Source of the DNA: Bacillota bacterium
GTDB lineage: Bacteria > Bacillota > UBA4882 > UBA8346
DNA length: 64,000 nt
Direction: 5' to 3'
Assembly: GCA_023402395.1 (NCBI GenBank)
Contig: JAEYGI010000010.1
Span: 14,434-78,433, forward strand
Part shown: positions 43,052 to 52,578 of the stretch, piece after piece
Numbering within the stretch: position 1 is the stretch's first letter
Layout of the letters: each line of letters opens with the position of its first letter
The notes under the pieces: model-generated
What the model saw: only the letters and a program-made list of their open reading frames with translations
Told to the model about the DNA's origin: nothing
Databases searched by the model: none
Made by a program: the position numbers and the translations under genes

Positions 43052-44230
43052 ATGAGTATACAACAGAACCAAGCCTTGTGCAATCTGCTGATGTCCGGAT
43101 ATATTCCTCAGCCGATCCGGAATGGCGCTGGCGCGACCGACCCCGGCCCGCGCGATATTCTGCGGGACCTTGAAAATCCTGATATGCTCGTTCCGCCCGC
43201 TACGGATGCGGGCTTGCTTCCTAATCTGAAATTCTCCTTCTCCGATACCAGCATGGTCTTAAAACCGGGAGGATGGTCCAGGGAGGTCACTGCCAGAGAG
43301 ATGCCGGTGATGACCACGATGGCGGGCGTTAATATGCGCCTGACCCCCGGCGGCGTGCGGGAGGTTCATTGGCATCTCGCCTCCGAATGGTCTTATATGC
43401 TGGCGGGGAGCGCGCGGGTGACCGCGGTCGACCAATGCGGGCGGAATTTTATCGCCGACATCGGCCCGGGTGATCTTTGGTACTTTCCCCCGCGCCTGGC
43501 CCATTCACTGCAGGGTTTGAAAGACGGCTGCGAATTTCTGCTGCTGTTCGATGACGGAAATTTTTCCGATCTTAACACAATATCGCTCTCCGATTTATTT
43601 GCCCATTATCCGCCGGATGTGCTGGCTGCGAATTTCGGCGTGCCGGCCAGTGACTTTAATTGTCTTCCTTCCGGTCAGGTTTATATTTATCAGGGCACCG
43701 TTCCGGGGCCCCTCGAAAGCGAGGCGGTGCAATCCCCCTATGGGACCGTTCCCCAAAGCTTCAAGCATCGCCTGCTGGCGCAAACGCCAACCACAACGCT
43801 TGGCGGAAGCGTGCGAATCGCGGACACCTCCAACTTTCCCGTTGCCAAAACCACCGCCGCGGCGCTGGTGGAGATCAAACCCGGCGCAATGAGGGAAATT
43901 CATTGGCATCCCAACAACGACGAATTTCAATATTACATTACCGGGCAGGGGCGTATGACCGTCTTTGGGGAGAACGGAAAGGCCCGCACCTTTGATTACC
44001 GGGCCGGTGATGTCGGTTATGTGCCCGTCGGCTATGTGCATTATGTTCAAAATACCGGGAATGAAACGTTATGGTTTTTAGAGGCGTTTAAGAGCGAGCG
44101 ATTTGAGGGAGTTTCGCTCAATCAAATGATGGCCGTTACCCCTCCCGGGCTGATCGCCGGTAATTTGCGGGTCGGCCCGGAATTTGTGAATGCGCTGCGC
44201 AAAGTGGAATGCCAAGTCATTCCGTGTTGA
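43052..44230 (+). CDS. oxdC: Oxalate decarboxylase family bicupin
   Basis: A 392-residue two-cupin protein. The first cupin has GGVREVHWHLASEWSYML (His-x-His and Glu metal ligands). The second has GAMREIHWHPNNDEFQYYIT and GDVGYVPVGYVHYVQN (final His). This is the OxdC layout, manganese-dependent, converting oxalate to formate and CO2. The lid loop that carries the proton-donor Glu162 in Bacillus OxdC reads SDLNT here instead of SENST, so the donor is Asp or displaced. No signal peptide. ATG 43052 has GGAGGA upstream. It is a single gene between repeats and a terminator. Confidence 0.85.
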   Translation: MSIQQNQALCNLLMSGYIPQPIRNGAGATDPGPRDILRDLENPDMLVPPATDAGLLPNLKFSFSDTSMVLKPGGWSREVTAREMPVMTTMAGVNMRLTPGGVREVHWHLASEWSYMLAGSARVTAVDQCGRNFIADIGPGDLWYFPPRLAHSLQGLKDGCEFLLLFDDGNFSDLNTISLSDLFAHYPPDVLAANFGVPASDFNCLPSGQVYIYQGTVPGPLESEAVQSPYGTVPQSFKHRLLAQTPTTTLGGSVRIADTSNFPVAKTTAAALVEIKPGAMREIHWHPNNDEFQYYITGQGRMTVFGENGKARTFDYRAGDVGYVPVGYVHYVQNTGNETLWFLEAFKSERFEGVSLNQMMAVTPPGLIAGNLRVGPEFVNALRKVECQVIPC

Positions 44231-44337
44231 ACCCTGTTCCTTATTCATTCGGAGAAAGCCGGAAATCAGGATCAAGATTGGGATATGATATACGATGAAG
44301 ACATGAATTCTGCGGCAAAGCGAAGAGTTTTGGCAAA

Positions 44338-44381
44338 GAAAACTAACCTCCGCCCAAAGCTTGGTGGAGGTTAGTTTTTTG
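44338..44381. terminator. Bidirectional terminator between oxdC and pectate lyase
   Basis: AAACTAACCTCC ... GGAGGTTAGTTTTTT, a 12-bp perfect stem between convergent genes. Confidence 0.88.
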
Positions 44382-44430
44382 TCACTTGCCTTTTCGCGCT
44401 TAGCGGATACCAGTCCGTCCGGCCGCTAAT

Positions 44431-46113
44431 TTATTGCGGCCCGGCGCCTGCCATGACGCTGGCTTTGACGGTGCTGGCGGATTCAAGCGTGTACGAATAC
44501 GGCGGGGTGAAGACCGAGTCGGTGCCGGGGACCAGGAAACTCTGATTGCCGTCATCATCGGGCGTGGGCTCAACATACCAGGTGGTGTTGACCTCCACGT
44601 TATTGACGGCCCGGATTTTGCCCGGCGTGCCACCGGCTTCGGTGACGTATTGCTCCCAGGGGTTTTTTACATTCTCAAAATAATTGTTTTCGGCGAGAAC
44701 CTCGGCGTTGATGCGGGTCCGGATGCAATAGTTGTTGCCGGAGGCGTTGTTGTAATTATTGAAGAAATGGACCCGGCCATAACGCACCGAAGGCATCCGT
44801 TCAATGCCCAACGTGCTCCACCAGTTGTGATGGAAGGTGACATGCAGCGTGCCGTTGTCCTCCGAGCCATTGTCGTCGGAATGGCCGATCAGATTGACGT
44901 AGTTGTGATTATTATTGCGGGTGTAATAGAATTTGCACCAGGAAACGGTGACCCAGTCGGAACCGTGAACGACGTCCAGTTGGCCATCGGCGGAATCGAT
45001 AAAGGTGCAATGATCAACCCAGACCCTGCGGCAATCCTGGATCGTCAATCCGTCATTGTTGCTGTTCTTGATGGTCAGGTTGCGGACGATCAGGTTGTCG
45101 TAATGGCTGATCTTGAGGCCGCCGATGATGGTGGCATTCGCTCCGAGGCCGATAATGGTTTTATTCTCGCGGACCGTGGCCTGGCTGCTCCCCAGGTCGA
45201 TGGTGCCTTGGACCTGGACGATATAAGGATCGTGACTCCCTACGTACCTCTCAAAATCACTGGCGGTTGTGACCGTGACGGTCTGGCCCCCGGCTCCGCC
45301 AGTGGTTCCGCCATAGGCGGCAAAGCCAATCATTGCGCCCGCCGGGATCGGAGTCGGAGTAGGACCGCTCGGAGTCGGCGTCGGCGTAGCGACAGTGGGG
45401 GTCGGAGTCGGCGTCGCGGTGCCCGGAGTCGGTGTCGGTGTCGCGCTGGACGGTGTCGGTGTAGGAGTCGCGGCGCTTGGGGTCGGAGTCGGAGTGGAAA
45501 CGCCGCCTAGATCTTCGACGATCACATCGTCAAACTCAGCGCTGGCATTGTAGGAAGTGACCGCAATCCTGCCGGAGGCAATCGCGGCATCGCTGGCCGA
45601 TAATTCCTGGACGCCGTTTACAAAAGCCTGGAGGCTGGTTCCGCTCACCGCCAGTTTTAAGGTATACCAGGTTCCGGTGGCTACGGTGTAGGCCTTGGAG
45701 GCCAGAGTGGTCACGGAGCCGCCGACTTTTTTGCGGATCTCCACGGTATTGGAGTTGGTCAGAACCATAAAATAATAATTGCTGGAACTGGAATACCGGG
45801 CGGCGATCCCGATATAGCGGCCGGTTCCGTTAAAGCTCAACGCTTTGGCCCGGGCTTGAACCGAATAATTGGCCCAACCGGTGGTTCCGTTGTAAGCATG
45901 GGCTGTGGTGGAAGTGCTGGATTGCTTGTACACATAGCCGCCGTCGTTGACCACGGTCCAGGAACCGTTGGCCGTGCCCCAACCCGAGGAGTTGCCATCT
46001 TGGAAATCATCGCTGAAAAGCACGGCCGCGCTGGCGCATTGGCTGATGGTGAACGCCAGCGCCAGACTGAGTGCTAAAATTAACGCGGCAAAAACATTTG
46101 ATCTTTTAAACAT
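44431..46113 (-). CDS. Secreted pectate lyase (PL1) with N-terminal LamG-like domain
   Basis: A 560-residue secreted protein. Signal peptide (about 1-30), then a LamG-like/DUF1080 beta-sandwich (about 32-205, ILFSDDFQDGNSSGWG-like start LFSDDFQDGNSSGWGTANG), a Thr-Pro linker with TPTPTP repeats (about 208-255), and a PL1 parallel beta-helix (about 260-560). Pectate lyase marks are RRVWVDHCTFIDSADGQLD, VTVSWCKFYY and RMPSVRYGRVHFFNNY with the conserved Arg. It cleaves polygalacturonate by calcium-dependent beta-elimination. Together with the 12-24 kb uptake locus it indicates plant cell-wall polysaccharide use. The single-gene unit has a plausible TATAAT in its 5' region. Confidence 0.9.
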   Translation of the reverse strand: MFKRSNVFAALILALSLALAFTISQCASAAVLFSDDFQDGNSSGWGTANGSWTVVNDGGYVYKQSSTSTTAHAYNGTTGWANYSVQARAKALSFNGTGRYIGIAARYSSSSNYYFMVLTNSNTVEIRKKVGGSVTTLASKAYTVATGTWYTLKLAVSGTSLQAFVNGVQELSASDAAIASGRIAVTSYNASAEFDDVIVEDLGGVSTPTPTPSAATPTPTPSSATPTPTPGTATPTPTPTVATPTPTPSGPTPTPIPAGAMIGFAAYGGTTGGAGGQTVTVTTASDFERYVGSHDPYIVQVQGTIDLGSSQATVRENKTIIGLGANATIIGGLKISHYDNLIVRNLTIKNSNNDGLTIQDCRRVWVDHCTFIDSADGQLDVVHGSDWVTVSWCKFYYTRNNNHNYVNLIGHSDDNGSEDNGTLHVTFHHNWWSTLGIERMPSVRYGRVHFFNNYNNASGNNYCIRTRINAEVLAENNYFENVKNPWEQYVTEAGGTPGKIRAVNNVEVNTTWYVEPTPDDDGNQSFLVPGTDSVFTPPYSYTLESASTVKASVMAGAGPQ

Positions 46114-46539
46114 GCCTAACCTCCTTCATTTTTTGATAAACAACCCCAAAACATCCGAAGCGTCCCGGTCGATCACCTCCCTCGGGCGATTTGTTAATAA
46201 ATCCTATTTTATTATGAATCTGATTTCATTATAAAGAAATATTTTACTAAAAGCTGCGTATTTTTTGCGCTCTTTACAAAAATCGCTGCGTTTTTTGTCT
46301 AGCTTACGATAGTAATTTGTTTACTAAACCGCAATTTATTTTTTTAATCGGCGTGTTTGTTCCATTACCATCGATGCCGCGGCGCCGTTGGTTTCGGGGT
46401 GCGTTATTTCCGATAATTTCAGGCGCCGGAAGGGTAAAAACGGGGCTTGGCGAAGTGATCAAAACAGATATCATAAAGGGAAACCTACCAATGGGGAATC
46501 ATAAGCAATTGATCACGCCGTTATCGAGGAGGAAAACCC
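46114..46539. other. Intergenic region upstream of the pectate lyase gene
   Basis: AT-rich part at 46190-46320 contains a minus-strand TATAAT (reading toward pectate lyase) and two GCAGC-containing repeats, AAAAAACGCAGC and AAAAATACGCAGC, 35 bp apart, a possible regulator site. The rest shows nothing recognisable. Confidence 0.35.
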
Positions 46540-46881
46540 ATGGAACACCGGATGAGCCTTTTTGAGGAACCCTTCGCGCTGATCCAGTCCGGTAAAAAAG
46601 TGATCGAAATCCGGCTCAACGATGAAAAAAGGCAAGCGGTAAAGATCGGGGATACGATTGTTTTTTCGAAATTGCCCGACGGTCGGGAGCGGCTGGAGGT
46701 GAAGGTTTTGGGGCTATTGCATTACGGCAGCTTTGAGCAGTTGTACCGGGATATTCCCATGGCGCTGCTGGGGCGGGAAGGGCGCACCATGGAACAGATG
46801 CTGGAGGGCACTTATGCCATATACACCAAAGAGCAGGAGAAGCAATACGGCGCTTTGGGAATCAGAATTAAATTAATATAG
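46540..46881 (+). CDS. ASCH domain protein
   Basis: A 113-residue ASCH protein. The family pattern is clear: MSLFEEPFALIQSGKKVIEI, RLNDEKRQAVKIGDTIVF (the basic GxKxxExR part), then a barrel with LGLLHYGSFEQLYRD and C-terminal KEQEKQYGALGIRI. ASCH domains bind RNA or modified nucleosides; the small stand-alone kind includes N4-acetylcytidine amidohydrolase YqfB in E. coli, though this one lacks a clear match beyond the domain. ATG 46540 is preceded by GAGGAGG. It is convergent with the lipase gene. Confidence 0.85.
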   Translation: MEHRMSLFEEPFALIQSGKKVIEIRLNDEKRQAVKIGDTIVFSKLPDGRERLEVKVLGLLHYGSFEQLYRDIPMALLGREGRTMEQMLEGTYAIYTKEQEKQYGALGIRIKLI

Positions 46882-46932
46882 GCGGCGAATGAAGGATTGA
46901 TTGAGAAGATTTCCAGCCTTGATTCCGCCGCC
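46881..46932. terminator. Stem-loop between ASCH and lipase genes
   Basis: GGCGGCGAAT and ATTCCGCCGCC pair with one bulge; AAGG/CCTT pairs inside. No long T-run, so termination is less certain. Confidence 0.5.
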
Positions 46933-46943
46933 CGAAAGCTTCC

Positions 46944-48185
46944 TCAGTGAGATTCGGGGAGAAACGCCGCTTGGCTTTTATACAACTTTAACCATTCCAA
47001 ACTCGCTAGGAAACAAGCGGGAGCGGCATTGCCGTGAATGGAGCCGGTAAGCGGCAAGGCGAACATGGGTACAACGGGAACCCAGCGCCCTTTTTGGACA
47101 AAGTGGTTGCTGGCAATCACGGAATTGGCGAACGGCACTTGATCGTCATTGGGATGATGATAAAGATACATGGGCATGTCAGGTGCCCAGTTATAGAGGT
47201 CGTTGGCCTGCAATGCCCGGCAAACGGGGCTTTCCGAATCCAGCAGGCTGTTAATCATCGCTTCCGACAAGATCTCCCGGGGGACCGGCGGCAGGTATTT
47301 CTTAACCTCTTCGGCCGGATGATTGCCATCGACCAGATCGTAGACGAATCGGTACTTGGGTTTCAAGGCCCGTTCTTTGGTAAAGATGCCGTTGCCGTAT
47401 TGATCGCCATAGACCGCATGATAACCACGGATCGTCAGTGGAAGGTAATAGCCGTTTTCATACGGTTGATCGCTTAGCATCAGACGGCGCATGGTTCCGG
47501 ATAAGTCATAGGAACCGGCGAGCGGCGCTGCGGCAGCGATCTGGAACGTTCGGGAATAGTTCGGGTTGAGCTGCAATTCGCGCGCCGCCGCCATCGTCGT
47601 GTAGCCGCCCTCGGAATAACCGACCAAACCGAGGCGGCGGTTGTCAATACCGGTCCGGCGGTATTGTTCGCTCTGAACCGCGGCCAGCAGGTCGGCCACG
47701 GAAACCCCCAGGGGCTTGGCATTGATATAGGGGTGATCGCCCGGATCCACGCCCAAACCGGGATAATCGGCCATGGCCACCGTATAGCCGGTCATGGCGA
47801 ACAGCGCGGCGATCAGAACATCAATAAAATCGAGCGGTTGGCCGGGATTGAAATTGGAGGGAGCGTAGCGCCGCTCCAGTTGTGTTCCGTGTTGAAAGCC
47901 GAGCAGCATCGCACCGGCCGGATCCGGCGGCGCGCTGGGAGCGATGACCAGCCCCGAGAGGATCGCGCTTTGACCGCTGGCGTCCTGAGAGCGATAGGTT
48001 ATCTTGCGAAGCTCTACTTGGTTGCTGAGCGCGTCTTTGATGATTTGGTCTAAAAACCATTTAAAAAGACCTGAAAACCAGGATTGATTTAGAAACTTAC
48101 CTCGCACGCCTGACCCGCTGGCTTTGATCAATTGTTCACGGCCAAGCAGGGCCAGTGTTTCCTGGCGCGGCAGGTTATCGTTCAT
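46944..48185 (-). CDS. Secretory-lipase-like alpha/beta hydrolase
   Basis: A 413-residue alpha/beta hydrolase. The N-terminal part has ITYRSQDASGQSAILSGLVI, as in the LIP (secretory lipase) family. The nucleophile elbow is LVGYSEGGYTTM (Ser in G-Y-S-E-G), preceded by ADYPGLGVDPGDHPY. Asp in YHHPNDDQVPFANS and His in GSIHGNAAPA complete the likely triad. No signal peptide is seen, so it is either cytoplasmic or exported by another route. ATG 48185 has AAGGAG at 10 nt. The substrate class (lipid or hydrophobic ester) is by family only. Confidence 0.75.
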   Translation of the reverse strand: MNDNLPRQETLALLGREQLIKASGSGVRGKFLNQSWFSGLFKWFLDQIIKDALSNQVELRKITYRSQDASGQSAILSGLVIAPSAPPDPAGAMLLGFQHGTQLERRYAPSNFNPGQPLDFIDVLIAALFAMTGYTVAMADYPGLGVDPGDHPYINAKPLGVSVADLLAAVQSEQYRRTGIDNRRLGLVGYSEGGYTTMAAARELQLNPNYSRTFQIAAAAPLAGSYDLSGTMRRLMLSDQPYENGYYLPLTIRGYHAVYGDQYGNGIFTKERALKPKYRFVYDLVDGNHPAEEVKKYLPPVPREILSEAMINSLLDSESPVCRALQANDLYNWAPDMPMYLYHHPNDDQVPFANSVIASNHFVQKGRWVPVVPMFALPLTGSIHGNAAPACFLASLEWLKLYKSQAAFLPESH

Positions 48186-48352
48186 GGCTGCCCGTCTCCT
48201 TCGTATCATAATCTCTCGAACAAAGCGATGCCGGGATGGTATGCTTTTTCTTCAATATATGCAAAGCGGATAGCTCCGGAATCTGTGATTTCAGCGCCAA
48301 AGAATAAAGCGGTGCCGCCGCCGTGGCAACTTCGCTTAGTAAAGTTGTCGGG

Positions 48353-48478
48353 GGGTCGTTCCCCCGGCTCATCCGGCCGCTGAACAGGACCAACGGTTGC
48401 CGCCGGAGTAGTGGGACGGTCCTCCGGGGACGGGAGGTGATTGCCACGGCAAGGGGAACGGTTGCCACAGGGAGCCAC
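48353..48478. repeat. 21-bp periodic array D (about 6 units, degenerate)
   Basis: Blocks of 21 bp at 48374, 48395, 48416, 48437 and 48458. The last two carry TTGCCAC at the same offset (GATTGCCACGGC and GGTTGCCACAGG). GC-rich and less regular than the other arrays. Remaining intergenic DNA to 48569 includes a 31-bp block at 48513-48543 that is repeated at 54254-54284. Confidence 0.6.
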
Positions 48479-48569
48479 CGAGATCATTAAAGATAATTAA
48501 ATTTTAAACGTGAAAGGAATTTATAACCTGAATGTGGAAAATAGTATTGTTTATTGAGGGGGTATCGCC

Positions 48570-48962
48570 GTGGATGATAGCAAGGTAGCGGTATTACTTG
48601 AAGATTTGTTATCCCAATTTCGAACCTTTGGCGAGGGGCAAGATGCTCTTCGCACTGAAGTGCAAGAGATAAAACATAAAGTTGATGGCTTGATTGAGGA
48701 TATGGATATTGTGAAGCCTACGCTTAAAAGCATGGATAAGCGGCTTACTTCATTGGAAGGTAAGGTTGACTCAGTAGAAGATAAGGTCACGTCATTGGAA
48801 GGCAAGGTTGACTCGTTGGAAACCAAAACCAACGGGTTGATTGAAGATATGGATATTGTAAAGCCGGCTCTTGCCAAAATTAATAACCGGTTGGATAATA
48901 TCGAAGGCGAAATCATAAGGCTTAATCCCGAGTCGCGGGCGGCCTTAAAACAAGTCAAATAG
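48570..48962 (+). CDS. Coiled-coil protein, paralogue 1
   Basis: A 130-residue coiled-coil protein. It starts VALLEDLLSQFRTFGEGQDA-like (VAVLLEDLLSQFRTFGEGQD), continues with heptads KHKVDGLIEDMDIVKPTL and SLEGKVDSVEDKVTS-LEGKVDSLETK, and ends NRLDNIEGEIIRLNPESRAA. It is a paralogue of 54313-54768 and 55282-55611. No function is known to me; such proteins may bind partners by coiled coil. The GTG start is inferred by match to the paralogues. A 31-bp identical block stands upstream of this and the 54313 copy. The terminator at 48987-49014 follows. Confidence 0.65.
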   Translation: MDDSKVAVLLEDLLSQFRTFGEGQDALRTEVQEIKHKVDGLIEDMDIVKPTLKSMDKRLTSLEGKVDSVEDKVTSLEGKVDSLETKTNGLIEDMDIVKPALAKINNRLDNIEGEIIRLNPESRAALKQVK

Positions 48963-48986
48963 ACCGGAAAATAAAAAATGGCGCAA

Positions 48987-49014
48987 GGCGGCTCAAAGGA
49001 GCCGCCCTTTTTTT
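48987..49014 (+). terminator. Rho-independent terminator after coiled-coil gene 1
   Basis: GGCGGCTC, AAAG loop, GAGCCGCC followed by seven T. Confidence 0.85.
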
Positions 49015-49043
49015 CATTGCCGTTGGTGAAAATTGATATCTGC

Positions 49044-50408
49044 TTACTGCCATTGGATATTGTCAAAAAACAGCTCTCCTTTCCAGGCCGGCGCTTTTTC
49101 GGGCCGTTCAACGATCACGCCGAAGCCGCGGATGCGGTCCAGATTCCCGGCGGCCTTTTTGCCGCGCCATTGGTATCGGAAAGTATTCCAGCCGCTTTTC
49201 TGCAGTGGGAAGCTTTCGCTGGTATCGGCGATCCACGGCATCGTAAACGTGGAGTAGATCAAAAATTTTAGGGAATAGCCCAAGCGTGCCAGGTCATCCG
49301 GGATATAAACATTCGCTTCCACTTCGCGCTCGGCAAACCCGGGAAAATAAACCGAGGCGGTCTCGAAGTTCAAGGCGCGGTACTGGCTGAAATCGGCCGC
49401 GACCTTAAAACTTCCCGAATCCGGGTCAAGCGAGCGTTGGGGATCGGTTGCCAACGAATTTGCGGCGAAGCGATTGGTCTTCCAGTCATAATATTGGGCG
49501 GCCGTTTTGAAATCATAGCAATAGGACCGGTAATCCAGATCGACGGCTCCCACTCCTTTAAACCGTTCGTCGCCGAGCAACAGCCGCAAGCCGTCGATCA
49601 GCGTCAGGCGAGTGGTGTCGAAATGGTCGGCGTTCGGATAAACGTGATGGAAGAAGCGGAAGCCCTGCCAATTGTTTTTTTCAAGCAGCTTAAACAGCGT
49701 ATTGTTCGGGGAATGATATTCGGATTCGCTTTCGTTTGCTCCATACGAAAGATAAAGCCCGGCGCCTATTGCCCGTTGCTGTGCCGCCAGTTCTTGGGCG
49801 AGCTTGAATACATTTGATTGTATCAAATATGGAGAGGCGCCCAGGAATCCGGCGAAGGTCGCGTCCGATTGCAGTGAATTCGTTAAAAAGGCGAAGGCCG
49901 CAAAATGGCCGCCCAATGACGCGCCAAACAAAATGCGCTTGGCCGGATCGGCGGAAAAGGCTTTTTCAACCCGCGGAATGATCTCTTCTTTGATTTCTTT
50001 GAGAAAACGTTCCGGCCGGACAAAAAGATCGACGATGCGTGCCTGGTCGGCGTTATCGGCCTCGGTATAGCCGATGGCGGCGACAATCACGGGCGGTATG
50101 ATCTTTTTGTAGGTAAGATAATGGACGTATTTATGATCCATGCGGCGCCACTGCCCGTCAGTCACGTAGATAACCGGGAGATTTGGCAGGTTTTCGGTTC
50201 CCGGCAGGCAACTGATGTCGATTTGTAGGTTGTATTGGGTGTTTTTCGGTTTCAGCACGAAGCTGTTCATCCGGATATCCAGATCATAGATATCGTAGCC
50301 GACCCGGAACGGTTTATCGGGCGCCCCGGCCAGTATGGTTCCGCTGAAAATGAACACCGGCAGCGCCAAAAGAAGCATTAGCCGCCAACACTTGCGTATC
50401 ATCGACAC
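49044..50408 (-). CDS. Secreted esterase D-like protein with a C-terminal beta domain
   Basis: A 454-residue exported protein. Signal peptide (about 6-27, WRLMLLLALPVFIFSGTILA). The esterase domain (about 30-270) has LPVIYVTDGQWRRMD, IVAAIGYTEAD, and the elbow ILFGASLGGHFAAFAF (Ser in G-A-S-L-G), with His in YPNADHFDTTRL. A C-terminal beta-rich region (about 320-454) resembles a carbohydrate-binding or fold-stabilising module. Esterase_D family members include acetyl xylan and feruloyl esterases and enterochelin hydrolases; a role on plant polysaccharide esters would fit the nearby pectate lyase. The start gives a proper signal peptide. Confidence 0.75.
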   Translation of the reverse strand: MSMIRKCWRLMLLLALPVFIFSGTILAGAPDKPFRVGYDIYDLDIRMNSFVLKPKNTQYNLQIDISCLPGTENLPNLPVIYVTDGQWRRMDHKYVHYLTYKKIIPPVIVAAIGYTEADNADQARIVDLFVRPERFLKEIKEEIIPRVEKAFSADPAKRILFGASLGGHFAAFAFLTNSLQSDATFAGFLGASPYLIQSNVFKLAQELAAQQRAIGAGLYLSYGANESESEYHSPNNTLFKLLEKNNWQGFRFFHHVYPNADHFDTTRLTLIDGLRLLLGDERFKGVGAVDLDYRSYCYDFKTAAQYYDWKTNRFAANSLATDPQRSLDPDSGSFKVAADFSQYRALNFETASVYFPGFAEREVEANVYIPDDLARLGYSLKFLIYSTFTMPWIADTSESFPLQKSGWNTFRYQWRGKKAAGNLDRIRGFGVIVERPEKAPAWKGELFFDNIQWQ

Positions 50409-50667
50409 TCATCCCCCTTCCATTAAATGGCTGTTAATTCAAATTATAAAAGACTCTTCGCAAATTAACAGGAGTATGTTTTCTGGACGTCATTTGTTGG
50501 CGCAAGGAGCGTATCTGGGATAATAAGGGATTTAATTCTACCTATTTCATCCATGGGCTAGGTTTCTTATAAGCATTCTCTCCCTTGCCATTCCAGTAAA
50601 AACTTGAGATAATTTGCTTCGCTGGGATGTTTCCGATTTTAAAAATGAATCAGTGATTATTGGGGAG

Positions 50668-51630
50668 ATGGCCGGTTTGAAGTTTGAAGATTTGAACGAG
50701 AATCATATCGAGTCAGCGGCCAGACTGGCGTTAGGGGAGTATTTCCAAGAATGCGATATAGTATCGATCCTTCCCGATGGGGACTACTTCGATCGTTTTT
50801 GCGGGATGATCGCCAAGATGCTCGGTCATAATTTAGGGGTTGCCGCCATCGAAGCGGGTAATCTCGTAGGCTTTTTAACGTGTTATCAGCCATGGAACAA
50901 CCATTTCGGGACAACCATGGGTACGTTTTCTCCCATTCACGGCCACGGCGCAGTTAAGCATGACCGACAGCGAATCTACTCGCTTTTATACCAGGCCGCC
51001 GCGGCCAAGTGGGTGAGAGAAGGGATTCTAAGCCATGCCATTGGATTGTACGCCCATGATTCCGAGGCGTTGAACAGCTTTTTCTGGAATGGGTTCGGAT
51101 TACGCTGCGTGGACGCGATCCGGAATGTAGCGCCGATTGTTTGCGGTGAGTTTCCGGAGTATTCATTTGAAGAACTTCCGGCTGAAGAGATTGCTCAAAT
51201 TGTTCCGTTAAAAAATCTCCTAAGGGCACATTTGCGGAACACTCCAATGTTTATACCAGTTTTCACCGGTCTCGATGCTGCTCAGATACAAGCGGAAAAT
51301 GAACGGCGCCGCTCAAGGTACTTTGTTATCAAAGATAACGGTAAAACAATTGCGTTTATTGAGATAATGTCCTCCGGTGAAAACTTTGTCTGTGATGTTT
51401 CTGACATGGTCAATATTTGCGGGGCATATATGTTGCCAGAGTATCGTCAAACCGGCATCTTCACCAAATTGTTATCTTGGTTGATGGATACTCTTGCAAG
51501 CGAGGGCTATACGCGCTGCGGCGTGGATTTTGAAAGTCTCAACCCTACGGCCAGGGGCTTTTGGCTAAAACATTTCGAAGCGTATACCCATAGCGTAGCG
51601 CGGCGCATTGACGAGCGGATTGTTCGTTAA
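50668..51630 (+). CDS. GNAT family N-acetyltransferase
   Basis: About 320 residues, a two-part acetyltransferase. The C-terminal GNAT fold has VVCDVSDMVNICGAYMLPEY-like sequence (DVSDMVNICGAYMLPEYRQT), GIFTKLLSWLMDTLASEGYT and VDFESLNPTARGFWLKHFEA, typical acetyl-CoA-binding motifs. The N-terminal part (about 1-180) is a second, degenerate GNAT-like half. The acceptor is unknown. ATG 50668 lies right after GGGGAG, and TTG 50677 has better spacing, so the start is uncertain by a few codons. The 3' end is 2 bp from the convergent methyltransferase stop. Confidence 0.75.
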   Translation: MAGLKFEDLNENHIESAARLALGEYFQECDIVSILPDGDYFDRFCGMIAKMLGHNLGVAAIEAGNLVGFLTCYQPWNNHFGTTMGTFSPIHGHGAVKHDRQRIYSLLYQAAAAKWVREGILSHAIGLYAHDSEALNSFFWNGFGLRCVDAIRNVAPIVCGEFPEYSFEELPAEEIAQIVPLKNLLRAHLRNTPMFIPVFTGLDAAQIQAENERRRSRYFVIKDNGKTIAFIEIMSSGENFVCDVSDMVNICGAYMLPEYRQTGIFTKLLSWLMDTLASEGYTRCGVDFESLNPTARGFWLKHFEAYTHSVARRIDERIVR

Positions 51631-51632
51631 AC

Positions 51633-52367
51633 CTAATCCTTGACAGCGGCGATCAACAGGAACATGGGACGCCGGAGTTCATTTTGCAGCGCCGGATCCT
51701 GAGCCAGCATTTCCCGGGAAGGAATGGGTTCGGAGATTTGAATGATGCGAAAGCCGGACTCAAGCAGCGGATTCAGATAGCCGGAAAAGGTCCGGTGGTA
51801 TTTGACGACATCCTCGTCCAAAAATCGGGCGATCCGCGCTCCTTCGCTTTGATAACCGTCGACCGGCCAATGCAATTTTTCGCCTTGCGGCCCGTAATGC
51901 CAGTCCTGGGCGGCCAATGCGGTAAAAATCGGATGTTCCACTGAAAACGCAAAAGTACCTCCGGCTGCTAGGCAATGATTCACTTTCCGGCAGACGGTGT
52001 CAAAATGCTCTACATAATGAAGCGCCAGCGAACTGATTACCACATCGAATTCAGCCGCGGCAAAGTCGATATCTTCAATCGCCAGGCGGCGATAGTTAAT
52101 CGCCGGATCATTGGTGGCGGCCCTGGCCCGTTCCAGCATTTTCTCGGAAAGGTCGATGCCAATCACCGAGCGGGCCCGTTGTTCACGGGCATAGCGGCAA
52201 TGCCAGCCAAAACCGCAGCCGAGATCGAGCACTTGCTTGCCGGATAGATCCGGAATCATCTCCCGAAAGGCGTGCCATTCCCCCGCGGCCTGGAGTCCGC
52301 CGATGGACCGCGCCATCTGGCTATACTTCGTAAAAAAGCCGGGATCGTCATATTTGTTCTGTTTCAA
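51633..52367 (-). CDS. Class I SAM-dependent methyltransferase
   Basis: A 244-residue methyltransferase of the Methyltransf_11/25 type. SAM-binding motif I is VLDLGCGFGWHCRYA (about 47-61), motif II VIGIDLSEKMLERA, and post-II VVISSLALHYVEH. It begins KQNKYDDPGFFTKYSQMARS, common among small-molecule methyltransferases of this group. The substrate cannot be inferred. The TTG start at 52367 follows AGGAGG at about 10 nt. It converges on the GNAT gene with only 2 bp between the stops. Confidence 0.85.
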   Translation of the reverse strand: MKQNKYDDPGFFTKYSQMARSIGGLQAAGEWHAFREMIPDLSGKQVLDLGCGFGWHCRYAREQRARSVIGIDLSEKMLERARAATNDPAINYRRLAIEDIDFAAAEFDVVISSLALHYVEHFDTVCRKVNHCLAAGGTFAFSVEHPIFTALAAQDWHYGPQGEKLHWPVDGYQSEGARIARFLDEDVVKYHRTFSGYLNPLLESGFRIIQISEPIPSREMLAQDPALQNELRRPMFLLIAAVKD

Positions 52368-52578
52368 AATGGTTAAGCCTCCTGATGGATTGGGCAAAGA
52401 GTGCCGGCTGGTTTTAGAATAATGCATGTCGCCGGAAAAAGCAATAATTCCTGTTCTGTAAAGGAGCGAAGCGTTTGCGCCCGAAGTCAAGCGGAGCCCC
52501 CAATACCGCTTTTTGGCGGCGATTTGACGTGTTGGGGGCATAATCAACCTATGGCGCCGCTATTTTCACAAAAGCCCC

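Noticed and set aside
44434..45510. Long plus-strand frame opposite pectate lyase
   Set aside because: A shadow frame; the minus strand encodes all pectate lyase motifs and a signal peptide.
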